DNA from: Curvibacter lanceolatus ATCC 14669
Lineage (GTDB): Bacteria > Pseudomonadota > Gammaproteobacteria > Burkholderiales > Burkholderiaceae_C
Reading direction: 5' to 3'
Assembly: GCF_000381265.1 (NCBI RefSeq)
Contig: NZ_KB906255.1
Coordinates: forward strand, 170,495 to 234,494
DNA length: 64,000 bases
Position numbers and translations under genes: made by a program. The notes below the pieces were generated by a model that saw only the letters and a list, made by a program, of their open reading frames with translations, did not search any database and was not told the DNA's origin. Within the stretch, counting starts at the first letter, position 1. Every line of letters starts with the position of its first letter. Of this stretch, positions 51,018 to 64,000 are shown piece after piece.

Positions 51018-52334
51018 ATGCATGCCACCCGTTTCCTGCCCCGCCTCTTCCTGCCCTGCCCCGCCCTGGCGCGCCCGCTGTGGGCGCTGAGCCTGGGCGC
51101 CACCTTGCTGCTGGCCGCCTGTGCCAGCCGCCCGCCCGAGCCGGCGGCGACCCCTGCCGCCCCGGCCGCGGCCACCCCTGCCGCCGCCGTCTCCCCCATG
51201 AGTCCACCCAGCCCCGAAGCCGGCTTTGCCCGCTGGGTGGAGGGCTTCAAGGTCTCGGCCCGGCGCGCCGGGATCAGCGAGGCCACGCTGCATGCGGCCT
51301 TCGACGAGGTGCAGTTCCTGCCCCAGCTGATCGAGCTGGACCGGGCCCAGCCCGAGTTCAACCGCCCGGTGTGGGACTACCTGGACCGCGCCATCACCCC
51401 GCAGCGCGTGCTCAACGGGCAGAAGAAGCTGCAGCAGGTGCGCGCCGAGGCCGATGCGGCGGCCGCGCGCTATGGTGTGCCTGCCTCCATCCTGGCCGGC
51501 ATCTGGGGCATGGAGAGCGACTTCGGCCGCAACTACGGCAACACCCCGGTGATCGACGCCCTGGCCACGCTGGGCTATGAGGGCCGGCGCGAGGCCTGGG
51601 CCCGGGGCGAGCTGCTGGCGGCGCTGAAGATCCTGCAGAGCGGCGACATCGACCGCGCCCACATGATCGGCTCCTGGGCCGGTGCCATGGGGCAGACGCA
51701 GTTCATGCCCACGGTGTTCCTGGCCCATGCGGTGGACGCCGACGGCGACGGTCGCCGTGACATCTGGGCCAGCATGGCCGATGTGATGGCCTCCACCGCC
51801 CAGTTCCTGGCCCGCTCGGGCTGGCAGAGCGGCCAACCCTGGGGCGGCGAGGTGGTGTTGCCGCCCGGTTTCGATTTGGCACGGGCCGATGGCGAGTTCA
51901 AGCAAAGCACCGCCCAGTGGGCGGCCGAGGGCCTGCGCGGCCCCGATGGCGCGCCCCTGCCCGAGCTGGCACAGGCGGCGGTGTTTTTACCGGCCGGTGC
52001 CCGCGGTCCGGCTTTTCTGATCGGACCCAACTTCAAGGTGATCCTGCGCTACAACAACGCCACCAGCTACGCGCTGGGCGTGGCCCTGCTGGCCCAGCGC
52101 CTGGACGGCGGCCCGGCGGTGCGGGCCGCCTGGCCCCGCGATCTGCAGCCGCTCACGCGCAGCCAGACCCGCACCCTGCAAAGCGCCCTCAACGAGCGCG
52201 GCTTTGACAGCGGCACCCCCGACGGCCTGATGGGCCCGGCCACCCGCGAAGCTGTGCGCCGCTACCAGCGCAGCGCCGGCCTGGTGCCCGACGGCTACCC
52301 CACGCTGGAGCTGCTGCAACGCCTGCAGCCCTGA
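51018..52334 (+). CDS. MltB-family lytic murein transglycosylase (lipoprotein)
   Basis: 438 residues from ATG 51018. Lipoprotein signal ending LLLAAC with lipidated C35, then an Ala/Pro linker and the MltB catalytic domain (about 70-355): GVPASILAGIWGMESDFGRN with catalytic E166, and MGQTQFMPTVFLAHAVDADG. A C-terminal peptidoglycan-binding_1 domain (about 375-435) contains QSALNERGFDSGTPDGLMGP. It cleaves glycan strands forming 1,6-anhydromuramyl ends. Its stop is immediately followed by the glgP stop on the other strand, with no terminator between them. Confidence 0.92.
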   Translation: MHATRFLPRLFLPCPALARPLWALSLGATLLLAACASRPPEPAATPAAPAAATPAAAVSPMSPPSPEAGFARWVEGFKVSARRAGISEATLHAAFDEVQFLPQLIELDRAQPEFNRPVWDYLDRAITPQRVLNGQKKLQQVRAEADAAAARYGVPASILAGIWGMESDFGRNYGNTPVIDALATLGYEGRREAWARGELLAALKILQSGDIDRAHMIGSWAGAMGQTQFMPTVFLAHAVDADGDGRRDIWASMADVMASTAQFLARSGWQSGQPWGGEVVLPPGFDLARADGEFKQSTAQWAAEGLRGPDGAPLPELAQAAVFLPAGARGPAFLIGPNFKVILRYNNATSYALGVALLAQRLDGGPAVRAAWPRDLQPLTRSQTRTLQSALNERGFDSGTPDGLMGPATREAVRRYQRSAGLVPDGYPTLELLQRLQP

Positions 52335-54797
52335 TCAGTCCGTCAGCTTGACCGATTCAGTGCGCCAGATCTTCTCGGCGTATTCGGCAATCGTGCGGTC
52401 CGACGAGAACGGCCCCATGCCGGCCACATTGCGCAGCGCCATGCGGTTCCAGGCCTCGGGTTTCTGGTACAGGGCGTCGACCTTCTCCTGGGCTGCCACG
52501 TACGAGGCGTAGTCGGCCAGCAGCATGTAGTGGTCGCCCCAGTTCACCAGCACGTCGTAGATGGCCTGGTAGCGGTGGGGTTCTTCGGGGCTGAAGCGGC
52601 CGTCGCGGATGGCCTCCAGCACCCGCTGCAACTCCGATTTGCCGGCCAGCACCTGGCGCGGCTGGTAGCCCTGGCTGCGCAGGGCGGCCACCTCGGGCGT
52701 GGTGTTGCCGAAGATGAAGATGTTCTCCGGGCCCACCGCCTCGCGGATCTCGACGTTGGCGCCATCGAGCGTGCCGATGGTGAGCGCGCCATTGAGCGAC
52801 AGCTTCATGTTGCCGGTGCCCGAGGCCTCGGTGCCGGCGGTGGAGATCTGCTCCGACAGATCCGCCGCCGGGATGATCAGCTCGGCCAGGCTCACGCTGT
52901 AGTTGGGCACGAACACCACCTTGAGCAGATCGCCCACGGCCGGGTCGTTGTTGACGGTGCGGGCCACGTCGTTGATCAGCTGGATGATCAGCTTGGCCAT
53001 GTGGTAGGCCGAGGCGGCCTTGCCGGCGAACACCACCACGCGGGGTACTTTCACCGAGCCGGGCTGCTCGATGATGCGCAGGTAGCGCGTGACCACGTGC
53101 AGCACGTTGAGCAGTTGGCGCTTGTATTCGTGGATGCGCTTGATCTGCACGTCGTACAGCGCATCGGCCGGCAGGGCCAGGCCCATGTGCTGCTGCACCC
53201 AGCTGGCAAAGCGCTGCTTGTTGTGCTGCTTGGCGTTGCGGAAGGACTGCAGCAGGATGGGGTCGTCCAGCCGGTCTTTGAGCTGGGCCAGCAGGTTCAG
53301 GTCGCGCCGCCAGCCCGGGCCCACGGCGCCGTCGAGCACGCTGGCCAGGGCCGGGTTGGCCTGGGCCAGCCAGCGGCGCTGGGTGATGCCATTGGTCTTG
53401 TTGTTGAAGCGCTCGGGCCAGATGCGGGCGAAGTCGGCAAAGATCGACTGCGTCATCAGCTCGGAGTGCAGGGCCGACACGCCGTTGACCGAGTGGCTGG
53501 CCAATACCGCCAGGTAGGCCATGCGCACGCGGCGCTCGCCGCCCTCGTCGATCAGCGACACGCGACGCATCAGATCGGTGTCGCCACCGTGGCGCTGGGC
53601 CAGCTGGCCCAGGAAGTAGGCATTGATGTCGAAGATGATCTGCAGGTGGCGCGGCAGGATGCGGCCCAGCATCTCCACCGGCCAGGTTTCCAGCGCCTCG
53701 TGCATCAGGGTGTGGTTGGTGTACGAGAACACGCCCTGGCAGATGCGCCAGGCGTCGGCAAAGGGCACGTGGTGCACGTCCAGCAGCAGGCGCATCAGCT
53801 CGGGCACGGCCAGCACCGGGTGGGTGTCGTTGAGGTGGATGCTGACCTTGTCCTTGAGCTGGTCGAAGGTGTCGTGCCGTGCCAGGTAGCGGCGCAGCAG
53901 GTCTTGCACGCTGGCGCTGCAGAAGAAGAACTCCTGGTGCAGGCGCAGCTCGCGGCCCGAGGGCGTGGAGTCGTCGGGGTAGAGCACGCGCGACACGTTC
54001 TCGGAGTGGTTCTTGCGTTCCACCGCCTCGAAGTAGTTGCCCCGGTTGAAGGCGCCCAGGTCGATCTCTTCGGTGGCCTTGGCCGACCACAGGCGCAGCG
54101 TGTTGGTGGCCTGGGTGCCGAAGCCCGGGATGATGGTGTCATAGGCCATGGCGCGCACGTCCTGGGTGTCGACCCATTCGTAGCGGTCGCCGTGGCGCAG
54201 CACGTGGCCGCCGAACTGCACGCGATAGACCACCTCGGGGCGCGGAAACTCCCAGGGGTTGAGGTTGTTCAGCCAGTAGTCGGGCACCTCGACCTGGCGC
54301 CCGTCCACGATGGTCTGGCGGAACATGCCGTAGTCGTAGCGGATGCCGTAGCCATAGCCGGGCACGCCCAGCGTGGCCATCGAGTCCAGAAAGCACGCGG
54401 CCAGCCGGCCCAGGCCGCCGTTGCCCAGCGCGGCATCGGGTTCGAGCTCGGCCATGGCCTCGATGTCCAGGCCCAGCTCGGCCAGGGCGGTGCGCAAGGG
54501 CTGCTCGATCTCCAGCGCGATCAGCGCATTGCTGAAGGTGCGTCCGATCAGGAACTCCATCGACAGGTAGTAGACGTTTTTCACGTCCTGCGCCGCCTTG
54601 GCGCGGGTGGTGGCCATCCAGCGCTCGACCAGCAGGTCGCGCACCGTGTAGGCCGCGGCATTGAGCCAGTCCACCGGGCGCGCCGTGGCCGGGTCCTTGC
54701 CCACGGTGAACATCAGCTTGTTGGCGATGGCCCGCTTGAGCGAGGCCGCATCGTGCTGCGGGGCGTCGTAGTCGAAGACGGTCGGGGTGTGGGTCAT
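52335..54797 (-). CDS. glgP: Glycogen/starch/alpha-glucan phosphorylase
   Basis: 820 residues, full family length. Releases glucose-1-phosphate from glycogen ends. PLP-site motif [20 protein letters not shown] is present; other landmarks are [31 protein letters not shown] and [14 protein letters not shown]. Last gene of the leftward glycogen cluster, 71 bases after glgA. Confidence 0.96.
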   Translation of the reverse strand: MTHTPTVFDYDAPQHDAASLKRAIANKLMFTVGKDPATARPVDWLNAAAYTVRDLLVERWMATTRAKAAQDVKNVYYLSMEFLIGRTFSNALIALEIEQPLRTALAELGLDIEAMAELEPDAALGNGGLGRLAACFLDSMATLGVPGYGYGIRYDYGMFRQTIVDGRQVEVPDYWLNNLNPWEFPRPEVVYRVQFGGHVLRHGDRYEWVDTQDVRAMAYDTIIPGFGTQATNTLRLWSAKATEEIDLGAFNRGNYFEAVERKNHSENVSRVLYPDDSTPSGRELRLHQEFFFCSASVQDLLRRYLARHDTFDQLKDKVSIHLNDTHPVLAVPELMRLLLDVHHVPFADAWRICQGVFSYTNHTLMHEALETWPVEMLGRILPRHLQIIFDINAYFLGQLAQRHGGDTDLMRRVSLIDEGGERRVRMAYLAVLASHSVNGVSALHSELMTQSIFADFARIWPERFNNKTNGITQRRWLAQANPALASVLDGAVGPGWRRDLNLLAQLKDRLDDPILLQSFRNAKQHNKQRFASWVQQHMGLALPADALYDVQIKRIHEYKRQLLNVLHVVTRYLRIIEQPGSVKVPRVVVFAGKAASAYHMAKLIIQLINDVARTVNNDPAVGDLLKVVFVPNYSVSLAELIIPAADLSEQISTAGTEASGTGNMKLSLNGALTIGTLDGANVEIREAVGPENIFIFGNTTPEVAALRSQGYQPRQVLAGKSELQRVLEAIRDGRFSPEEPHRYQAIYDVLVNWGDHYMLLADYASYVAAQEKVDALYQKPEAWNRMALRNVAGMGPFSSDRTIAEYAEKIWRTESVKLTD

Positions 54798-54868
54798 GGC
54801 GGTCTTTCGCGATCAGAAAGGGGCGTGGGTGGGTCGGGCCGCCGGGTGCGGCAAGCGCCCGCCCGGGG

Positions 54869-56329
54869 TCAGTGTTGCAGCAGGGCCTCGTACAGCGCCA
54901 CATAGTGCCGGGCCGACTCGTCCCAGCCGCTAGCACGACGCATGCCTGCCTGGCGCACTTTGACCCAGGCCGTGGGCTGACGGTACAGCGCAAAGGCGCG
55001 GCGCAGGGCGTGGCGGTAGGCGGCTTCGGTGAAGTCGTGGAACACGAAGCCGTTGGCGCTGTCGTCTTCCAGGGTGGCCAGGTCGGCATCCACCACGGTG
55101 TCGGCCAGGCCGCCCACGGCCCGCACCAGGGGCAGGCAGCCGTACTGCAGGCCATACAGCTGGGTCAGGCCGCAGGGCTCGAAGCGCGAAGGCACCAGGG
55201 TCACGTCGGCGCCGGCAAACACGCGGTGCGCCAGCGCTTCGTCGTAGCCCAGGTGCACGGCCACGCGCCCGGGGTGGCGCTGGGCCAGCAGGGCAAAGGC
55301 GTGCTGCAGCTCGGGGTCGCCGGTGCCCTGCACCAGCAACTGGCCGCCGGCGGCCACGATGTCGTCGCCGCCGGCCAGCACCAGGTGCAGGCCTTTTTGC
55401 TCGGTCAGCCGGCTGACCACGCAAAACAGCGGGGCACCGGGGGTGAGCTCGAGCTTCATCTCGCGCTGCAGGGCCGCCTTGCAGATGGCCTTGCCGGTCA
55501 TGCGGCGCGGGTCGTAGCGGTGGGGGATCAGGGTGTCGGTGGCGGGGTTCCAGACGGCGGTGTCGACCGCATTCAGGATGCCGCTGAGCACATCGCGCCG
55601 GTGCCGCAGCAGGCCGTCGAGCCCGCAGCCCTGCTCGGGCTGCTGGATCTCGCGCGCGTAGCTCGGGCTCACGGTGGTGAGGCGGTCGGCAAAGTGCAGG
55701 CCGGCCTTCATGAAGGAGAGCTGGCCGTGGAACTCCAGGCCCTCCGGGCGGAAGAAATGCGCCGGCAGGCCCAGCTCCTGCAGGTGGTGGGCCGCGAACA
55801 CGCCCTGGTAGGCCAGGTTGTGCACGGTGTACACGCTGGGCACCGGCCGGCCCGGCCAGGTGTGCAGGCAGGCGGCGGCCAGCCCGGCGTGCCAGTCGTG
55901 GCCATGCACCAGATCGGGCCGCCAGGCCGGGTCCAGGCCGTGCGCCAGGTGGGCGGCCGCCCAGCCCAGGGCGCCGAAGCGGCGCGCGTTGTCGGCATAG
56001 GGTCGGCGTTCGGCGTCTTCGTAGGGGTTGCCGGGGCGGTCGAACAGGCTGGGCGCGTCCAGCACATAGGCCTGCAGCGGCCCGGCCGGCGTGGGCACGG
56101 CGGCCAGGCTGCCGCGGCGCAGGCTGAGCCGCTCGCCCCAGGGCGCGTCGAAGTGGCCCACCACCGTGTCATCGCTCAGGCCGGCGAGGATGGCCGGAAA
56201 GCCCGGCAACAGGGCGCGGGGTTCGACGCCGGCCGCCACCAGGGCCGCGGGCAGGGCCCCGGCAATGTCGGCCAGGCCCCCGGTCTTGAGCAGGGGGAAC
56301 AGTTCGGCACTGACTTGCAGGATGCGCAT
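54869..56329 (-). CDS. glgA: Glycogen synthase (ADP-glucose)
   Basis: 486 residues, GT5 family. N-terminal ADP-glucose contact motif KTGGLADIAGALPAAL, HDWHAGLAAACLHTW, and in the second half SRFEPCGLTQLYGLQYG. Adds glucose from ADP-glucose to the growing alpha-1,4 chain. Lies 39 bases after glgC. Confidence 0.96.
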   Translation of the reverse strand: MRILQVSAELFPLLKTGGLADIAGALPAALVAAGVEPRALLPGFPAILAGLSDDTVVGHFDAPWGERLSLRRGSLAAVPTPAGPLQAYVLDAPSLFDRPGNPYEDAERRPYADNARRFGALGWAAAHLAHGLDPAWRPDLVHGHDWHAGLAAACLHTWPGRPVPSVYTVHNLAYQGVFAAHHLQELGLPAHFFRPEGLEFHGQLSFMKAGLHFADRLTTVSPSYAREIQQPEQGCGLDGLLRHRRDVLSGILNAVDTAVWNPATDTLIPHRYDPRRMTGKAICKAALQREMKLELTPGAPLFCVVSRLTEQKGLHLVLAGGDDIVAAGGQLLVQGTGDPELQHAFALLAQRHPGRVAVHLGYDEALAHRVFAGADVTLVPSRFEPCGLTQLYGLQYGCLPLVRAVGGLADTVVDADLATLEDDSANGFVFHDFTEAAYRHALRRAFALYRQPTAWVKVRQAGMRRASGWDESARHYVALYEALLQH

Positions 56330-56368
56330 GGTGGGGTCCTTCCGGGCGTTCAGGGGCGTTCTCGGGCT

Positions 56369-57703
56369 TCAGGGCGTGATGTGGGCTGGGGCGGCAGCCG
56401 GTTCGGCCGCCAGGCGCGCCAGCATGGTGCGGGTGACCAGCACCACGCCATTGTCCGTGCGCTCGAAGCGCTGCGCGTCGAGTACCGGATCTTCGCCGAT
56501 CACCAGCCCCTCGGGCAGCACACAGCCGCGGTCGATCACCGCCTTGCGGATCCGGCAGCCCCGCCCCACGGTGATGTTGGGCAGCAGCACGGCCTGGTCG
56601 ATCTCGCAGAACGAGTGCACCCGCACGCTGGAGAACAGCACCGAGTTGCTGACGTGCGAGCCCGACACGATGCAGCCGCCCGACACCATGGTGTTGATGG
56701 TCTGGCCGTGGCGGCCCTGGGCGTCCTGCACGAACTTGGCCGGGGGCAGCTGGCGCTGGCTGGTCCAGATGGGCCAGTCGGTGTCGTAGATGTCGAGCTC
56801 GGGGGTGACCGAGGCCAGGTCGAGGTTGGCCTCCCAGAAGGCGTCGATGGTGCCCACGTCGCGCCAGTAGGGCTGGGCCTCGGGCGAGGTCGACACGCAC
56901 GACAGCGAGAACGGGTGTGCCTGGGCGCGGCCCTCGCGCACCACGCGCGGGATCACGTCCTTGCCGAAGTCGTGGCTGGACTCGGGGTTGGCCAGGTCTT
57001 CTTCGAGCAGGTCGTACAGGTACTGCGCGTTGAACACGTAGATGCCCATGCTGGCCAGCGACACCTGGTCGTTGCCGGGCATGGCGGGCGGGTCGGCCGG
57101 CTTCTCGACGAAGTCGGTGATGCGGCGCTGCGCATCCACCGCCATCACGCCAAAGGCGCTGGCCTCGGCGCGCGGCACCTCGATGCAGCCCACGGTGCAG
57201 CCGGCGCCGCTGTCCACGTGGTCTTTGAGCATCAGCGAGTAGTCCATCTTGTAGACGTGGTCGCCGGCCAGCACCACCACGTACTCGGGGCGGCTGGACT
57301 GGATGATGTCCAGGTTCTGGTAGATCGCGTCGGCCGTGCCCCGGTACCAGTGCTCTTCATCCACCCGCTGCTGGGCGGGCAGCAGGTCGACCATCTCGTT
57401 GAGTTCGGCGCGCAGAAAGCTCCAGCCGCGCTGCAGGTGGCGCAGCAGCGAGTGCGACTTGTACTGCGTGATCACCCCGATGCGGCGGATGCCCGAGTTG
57501 ACGCAGTTGGACAGCGCGAAATCGATGATGCGGAACTTGCCGCCGAAGTACACCGCCGGCTTGGCACGGCGGTCGGTCAGCTGCTTCAGGCGCGAGCCGC
57601 GGCCGCCGGCCAGCACCAGCGCAATCGTGCGGCGCACCAGCATGTGGGGTTGGTGCAGTCGGTCGGCAATCAGGGCCGCCTGCTGGTTGTGGGTGTCGTT
57701 CAT
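56369..57703 (-). CDS. glgC: Glucose-1-phosphate adenylyltransferase
   Basis: 444 residues. Start of the nucleotidyltransferase domain [20 protein letters not shown] with the allosteric/phosphate-binding region, [38 protein letters not shown], and a C-terminal left-handed beta-helix (about 300-420). Makes ADP-glucose, the controlling step, normally activated by fructose bisphosphate or pyruvate and inhibited by AMP. Confidence 0.96.
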   Translation of the reverse strand: MNDTHNQQAALIADRLHQPHMLVRRTIALVLAGGRGSRLKQLTDRRAKPAVYFGGKFRIIDFALSNCVNSGIRRIGVITQYKSHSLLRHLQRGWSFLRAELNEMVDLLPAQQRVDEEHWYRGTADAIYQNLDIIQSSRPEYVVVLAGDHVYKMDYSLMLKDHVDSGAGCTVGCIEVPRAEASAFGVMAVDAQRRITDFVEKPADPPAMPGNDQVSLASMGIYVFNAQYLYDLLEEDLANPESSHDFGKDVIPRVVREGRAQAHPFSLSCVSTSPEAQPYWRDVGTIDAFWEANLDLASVTPELDIYDTDWPIWTSQRQLPPAKFVQDAQGRHGQTINTMVSGGCIVSGSHVSNSVLFSSVRVHSFCEIDQAVLLPNITVGRGCRIRKAVIDRGCVLPEGLVIGEDPVLDAQRFERTDNGVVLVTRTMLARLAAEPAAAPAHITP

Positions 57704-57758
57704 CTCGGTCTCCTTGCTGCTTTGTTGGTGTGTCTTGGTTTGTTTTGCTGGGGCGGCC

Positions 57759-61566
<3,808 letters not shown>

Positions 61567-61570
<4 letters not shown>

Positions 61571-63765
61571 GCGCTCGGCGCTAGCACGATGCAGGCCAGC
61601 GGGGGCAGGTTCAGGGTGATGGACTGGGCCCGGTGGTGCATGGGCAGGGCCTCGACCGGGCCCGGGTCCACCGGGTGGTCGCTGCCGCCGTACAGGCCCT
61701 GGTCGGTGTTGATCAGCACGCGCCAGGCGCCTGCCTGAGGCATGCCCATGCGGTAAGCCAGGCGCGGCACCGGCGTGAAGTTGCACACCACCACCAGCGG
61801 GGCGCCGCTGCGCGAGCGGCGCACGAAGGCGATCACCGACTGGCTGGCATCTTCGTGCGAGAGCCATTCGAAGCCGGCCGGGTCGTGGTCCAGCTCGTGC
61901 AGCTCGGGGTGGGCGCGGTAGCTCAGGTTGAGGTCGCGCACCAGGCGTTGCATGCCGGCGTGGCCGGGCTGCTCCAGCAGGCTCCAGTCCAGGCTTTGCT
62001 CGTGCTGCCACTCATGCCCCTGGGCGAATTCGCAGCCCATGAACAGCAGCTTCTTGCCCGGGTGGGTCCACATGTAGCCATAGCAGGCGCGCAGGTTGGC
62101 CAGCTGCTGCCAGCGGTCGCCCGGCATCTTGGCCAGCAGCGAGCCCTTGCCGTGCACCACCTCGTCGTGCGACAGCGGCAGCACGAAGTTCTCGTCAAAG
62201 GCGTAGACCATGCTGAAGGTGATCTGGCCCTGGTGGTGGCGGCGGTGCACCGGGTTGTGCTGCAGGTAGTGCAGGGTGTCGTGCATCCAGCCCATGTTCC
62301 ACTTGTAGTGAAAGCCCAGGCCGCCGCCTTGCAGGTCGGCGCTGGGCGGCCGGCTCACGCCGGGGAAGGCGGTGGACTCTTCGGCCAGGGTGATGGCGCC
62401 GGGGCGCTGCACGCCCACGGTGTGGTTCATCCAGCGCAAAAATTCGATGGCTTCGAGGTTCTCGCGCCCGCCATGGCGGTTGGGGATCCACTGACCCGGC
62501 TGGCGGCTGTAGTCGCGGTACAGCATCGAGGCCACGGCATCCACCCGCAGCCCGTCGATGCCGAAGCGCTCCAGCCAGTACAGCGCATTGCCCACCAGGA
62601 AGTTGCGCACCTCCAGGCGGCCGAAGTTGTAGATCAGGGTGTTCCAGTCCTGGTGAAAGCCTTCGCGCGGGTCGGCGTACTCGTACAGGTGGGTGCCGTC
62701 AAAGCGGGCCAGGCCATGCGCGTCCGACGGAAAGTGCGCCGGCACCCAGTCGAGGATCACGCCCAGGCCGGCGGCGTGGGCCGCGTCAACGAAGTACTGG
62801 AAGTCTTCGGGGCTGCCAAAGCGCGAGGTGGGGGCAAACAGGCCGATGGGCTGGTAACCCCAGGAGCCGTCGAAGGGGTGCTCGCTGACGGGCAGCAGCT
62901 CCAGGTGGGTGAAGCCCAGGTCGCGGGCATAGGGCACCAGGGTGTCGGCCAGTTCGCGGTAGCTGAGCCAGCGCCAGCCGTCCTTCTTGCGCCACGAGCC
63001 CAGGTGCACTTCGTAGATGCTGATGGGCTGGTCGAACTGGTTGGCCCGGGCACGCTCGGGGGCCATGGGCCGGTGCGCTGGCAGGCCCTGCACCACGCTG
63101 GCCGTGGCGGGGCGCAGCTCGGCGCGCAGGGCAAAGGGGTCGGCCTTTTGCAGGCGGCTGCCATCGGCGCCCAGCACCTCGAACTTGTACAGCGCGCCAG
63201 CGGCCACGCCGGGCAGGAAGATCTCCCACAGGCCGGCCTCGCGGCGCAGGCGCATGGGGTGGCGGCGGCCATCCCAGTGGTTGAAGTCGCCCACCACCGA
63301 GACATGGCGCGCGTTCGGCGCCCACACGGCAAAGCGGGTGCCGGCCACGCCGTCGAGCGTGATCGGGTGGGCGCCCAGGCATTCCCAGGGGCGCAGGTGC
63401 CGGCCCTCGGCCAGCAGCCACAGGTCCAGCTCGCCCAGCAGCAGGCCGAAGCGGTAGGGGTCGTCCAGCACCTGTTCAACCGCGGGTTCGCCGGCCGGGC
63501 CGCGCCAGCGCACCTGCAGCCGGTAATCGGTGGGCGGGGTGTCGGGGCCCAGGTCGACGGCCCAAACCCCGCTGTCGCCCAGGCATTGCAGCGGAGCGAG
63601 GGCCTGGGCCTGGCCCCCGGGCTGGGCCAGCAGGGTGACCGCGCTGGCCCCCGGCAGCAGGGCGTGCAGCCACCAGTCGGGCCCGCGCTGGTGCAGGCCC
63701 AGCACGCTGAAGGCGTCGGGGTGGCGCGCCTCCATCAGTTGCGCCAGTTCTTCTTGGTTCAGCAT
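61567..63765 (-). CDS. glgB: 1,4-alpha-glucan branching enzyme
   Basis: 732 residues. Domains: N-terminal CBM48-type regions (about 5-105 and 115-215), GH13 barrel with DGLRVD409[15 protein letters not shown]463[10 protein letters not shown] and [20 protein letters not shown], and a C-terminal beta domain. It cuts alpha-1,4 chains and rejoins them as alpha-1,6 branches. Catalytic residues are all present. Confidence 0.97.
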
Positions 63766-63814
63766 GTCGGCTTGTCTCGTTGGGGGGCAGAAAAAAGGCT
63801 GGAAGCGGCTGGGC

Positions 63815-64000
63815 TCAGGCGGGCGCCAGGCGCTCGTAGAGCTGGGTCAGTCGGTGCAGCAGGGCGGCGTGTTCGGGCTGCACATCGCTCCAACGAAAGC
63901 GCCAGGCCCAGTTGCCCTGCGGCGTGCCGGGCTGGTTCATGCGGTGGCTGCCGTCCAGGCGCAGCACATCCTGCAGCGGGCAGATGGCGAGGCCGGCCAC
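63815..64000 (-). CDS. malQ: 4-alpha-glucanotransferase, C-terminal part
   Basis: The last 61 codons of a gene entering from the right edge. The segment [20 protein letters not shown] followed by [10 protein letters not shown] is the highly conserved end of MalQ/amylomaltase. It transfers maltodextrin units and fits as the first visible gene of the glycogen cluster. Start and most of the gene lie outside the window. Confidence 0.88.
   Translation of the reverse strand: MAGLAICPLQDVLRLDGSHRMNQPGTPQGNWAWRFRWSDVQPEHAALLHRLTQLYERLAPA

Noticed and set aside
48878-51361. 827-codon open frame antisense to the acyltransferase gene
   Set aside because: Its sequence is Gln/Arg/Ala-rich with no domain, while the opposite strand encodes clear acyltransferase and SGNH motifs. 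That it is open only reflects composition.

Overview
The window looks like chromosomal DNA of a high-GC betaproteobacterium of the order Burkholderiales (Comamonadaceae or the Rubrivivax/Leptothrix/Ideonella group). This rests on the strong GC3 bias, orphan Bug-type (tripartite tricarboxylate) receptors, the long form of leuA, a second infA-type IF-1 gene and the overall gene style. No rRNA, tRNA, CRISPR array, IS element, phage or plasmid replication gene was recognised. The DNA is a mosaic of core metabolism, catabolic cassettes, c-di-GMP signalling and DNA-repair genes.

Layout. (1) 1-2.5 kb: the N-terminal part of rdgC, a small LTXXQ-type periplasmic protein, then 1.2 kb of non-coding DNA that looks like a replication origin: two tandem copies, 618-619 bp apart, of a unit made of DnaA boxes, a DnaA-trio run (TACTACTACTACTATTT) and an AT-rich element. 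(2) 2.5-9.7 kb: two large convergent c-di-GMP proteins. (3) 10.2-10.8 kb: a small conserved gene and a second IF-1 gene behind a long leader. (4) 10.9-15.2 kb: a TPP-enzyme/Bug/VOC catabolic operon, divergent from a GntR regulator, with a 22-bp perfect palindrome between them. (5) 15.3-23 kb: MATE pump, HDOD protein, leuA-GNAT operon preceded by a Leu-rich leader peptide and attenuator-like hairpin, an unknown gene, MFS transporter and NnrU. (6) 22.9-26.7 kb: LysR regulator divergent from an FAH hydrolase/SDR/Bug operon. (7) 26.7-32.1 kb, minus strand: exonuclease, diguanylate cyclase, DAHP synthase, PhnA-like protein, RNase II-type protein. (8) 32.3-37 kb: second MATE pump, small membrane protein, APH-kinase/P-loop fusion, GST and a divergent AsnC/Lrp regulator. 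(9) 37-41.7 kb: a DNA-repair island with a nuclease-helicase, a PD-(D/E)XK protein and tag, both promoters carrying LexA-like boxes, plus a secreted triple-repeat protein. (10) 41.8-48.8 kb: LysR, amidohydrolase and a complete Liv-type ABC importer. (11) 48.9-52.3 kb: an acyltransferase/SGNH gene interrupted by one in-frame amber codon, and a MltB-type lytic transglycosylase. (12) 52.3-64 kb: a full glycogen cluster transcribed leftwards, malQ-glgB-glgX-pgm-glgC-glgA-glgP.

How the parts fit. The glycogen cluster contains every step from glucose-1-P/glucose-6-P interconversion through ADP-glucose, elongation, branching, phosphorolysis and debranching. The two Bug-linked operons and the Liv/amidohydrolase operon each pair a solute-binding protein with enzymes for the imported compound and a divergent regulator. 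The most unusual signals are the duplicated origin-like element, the leu leader, the paired LexA-like sites and the single amber codon in the O-acyltransferase gene.
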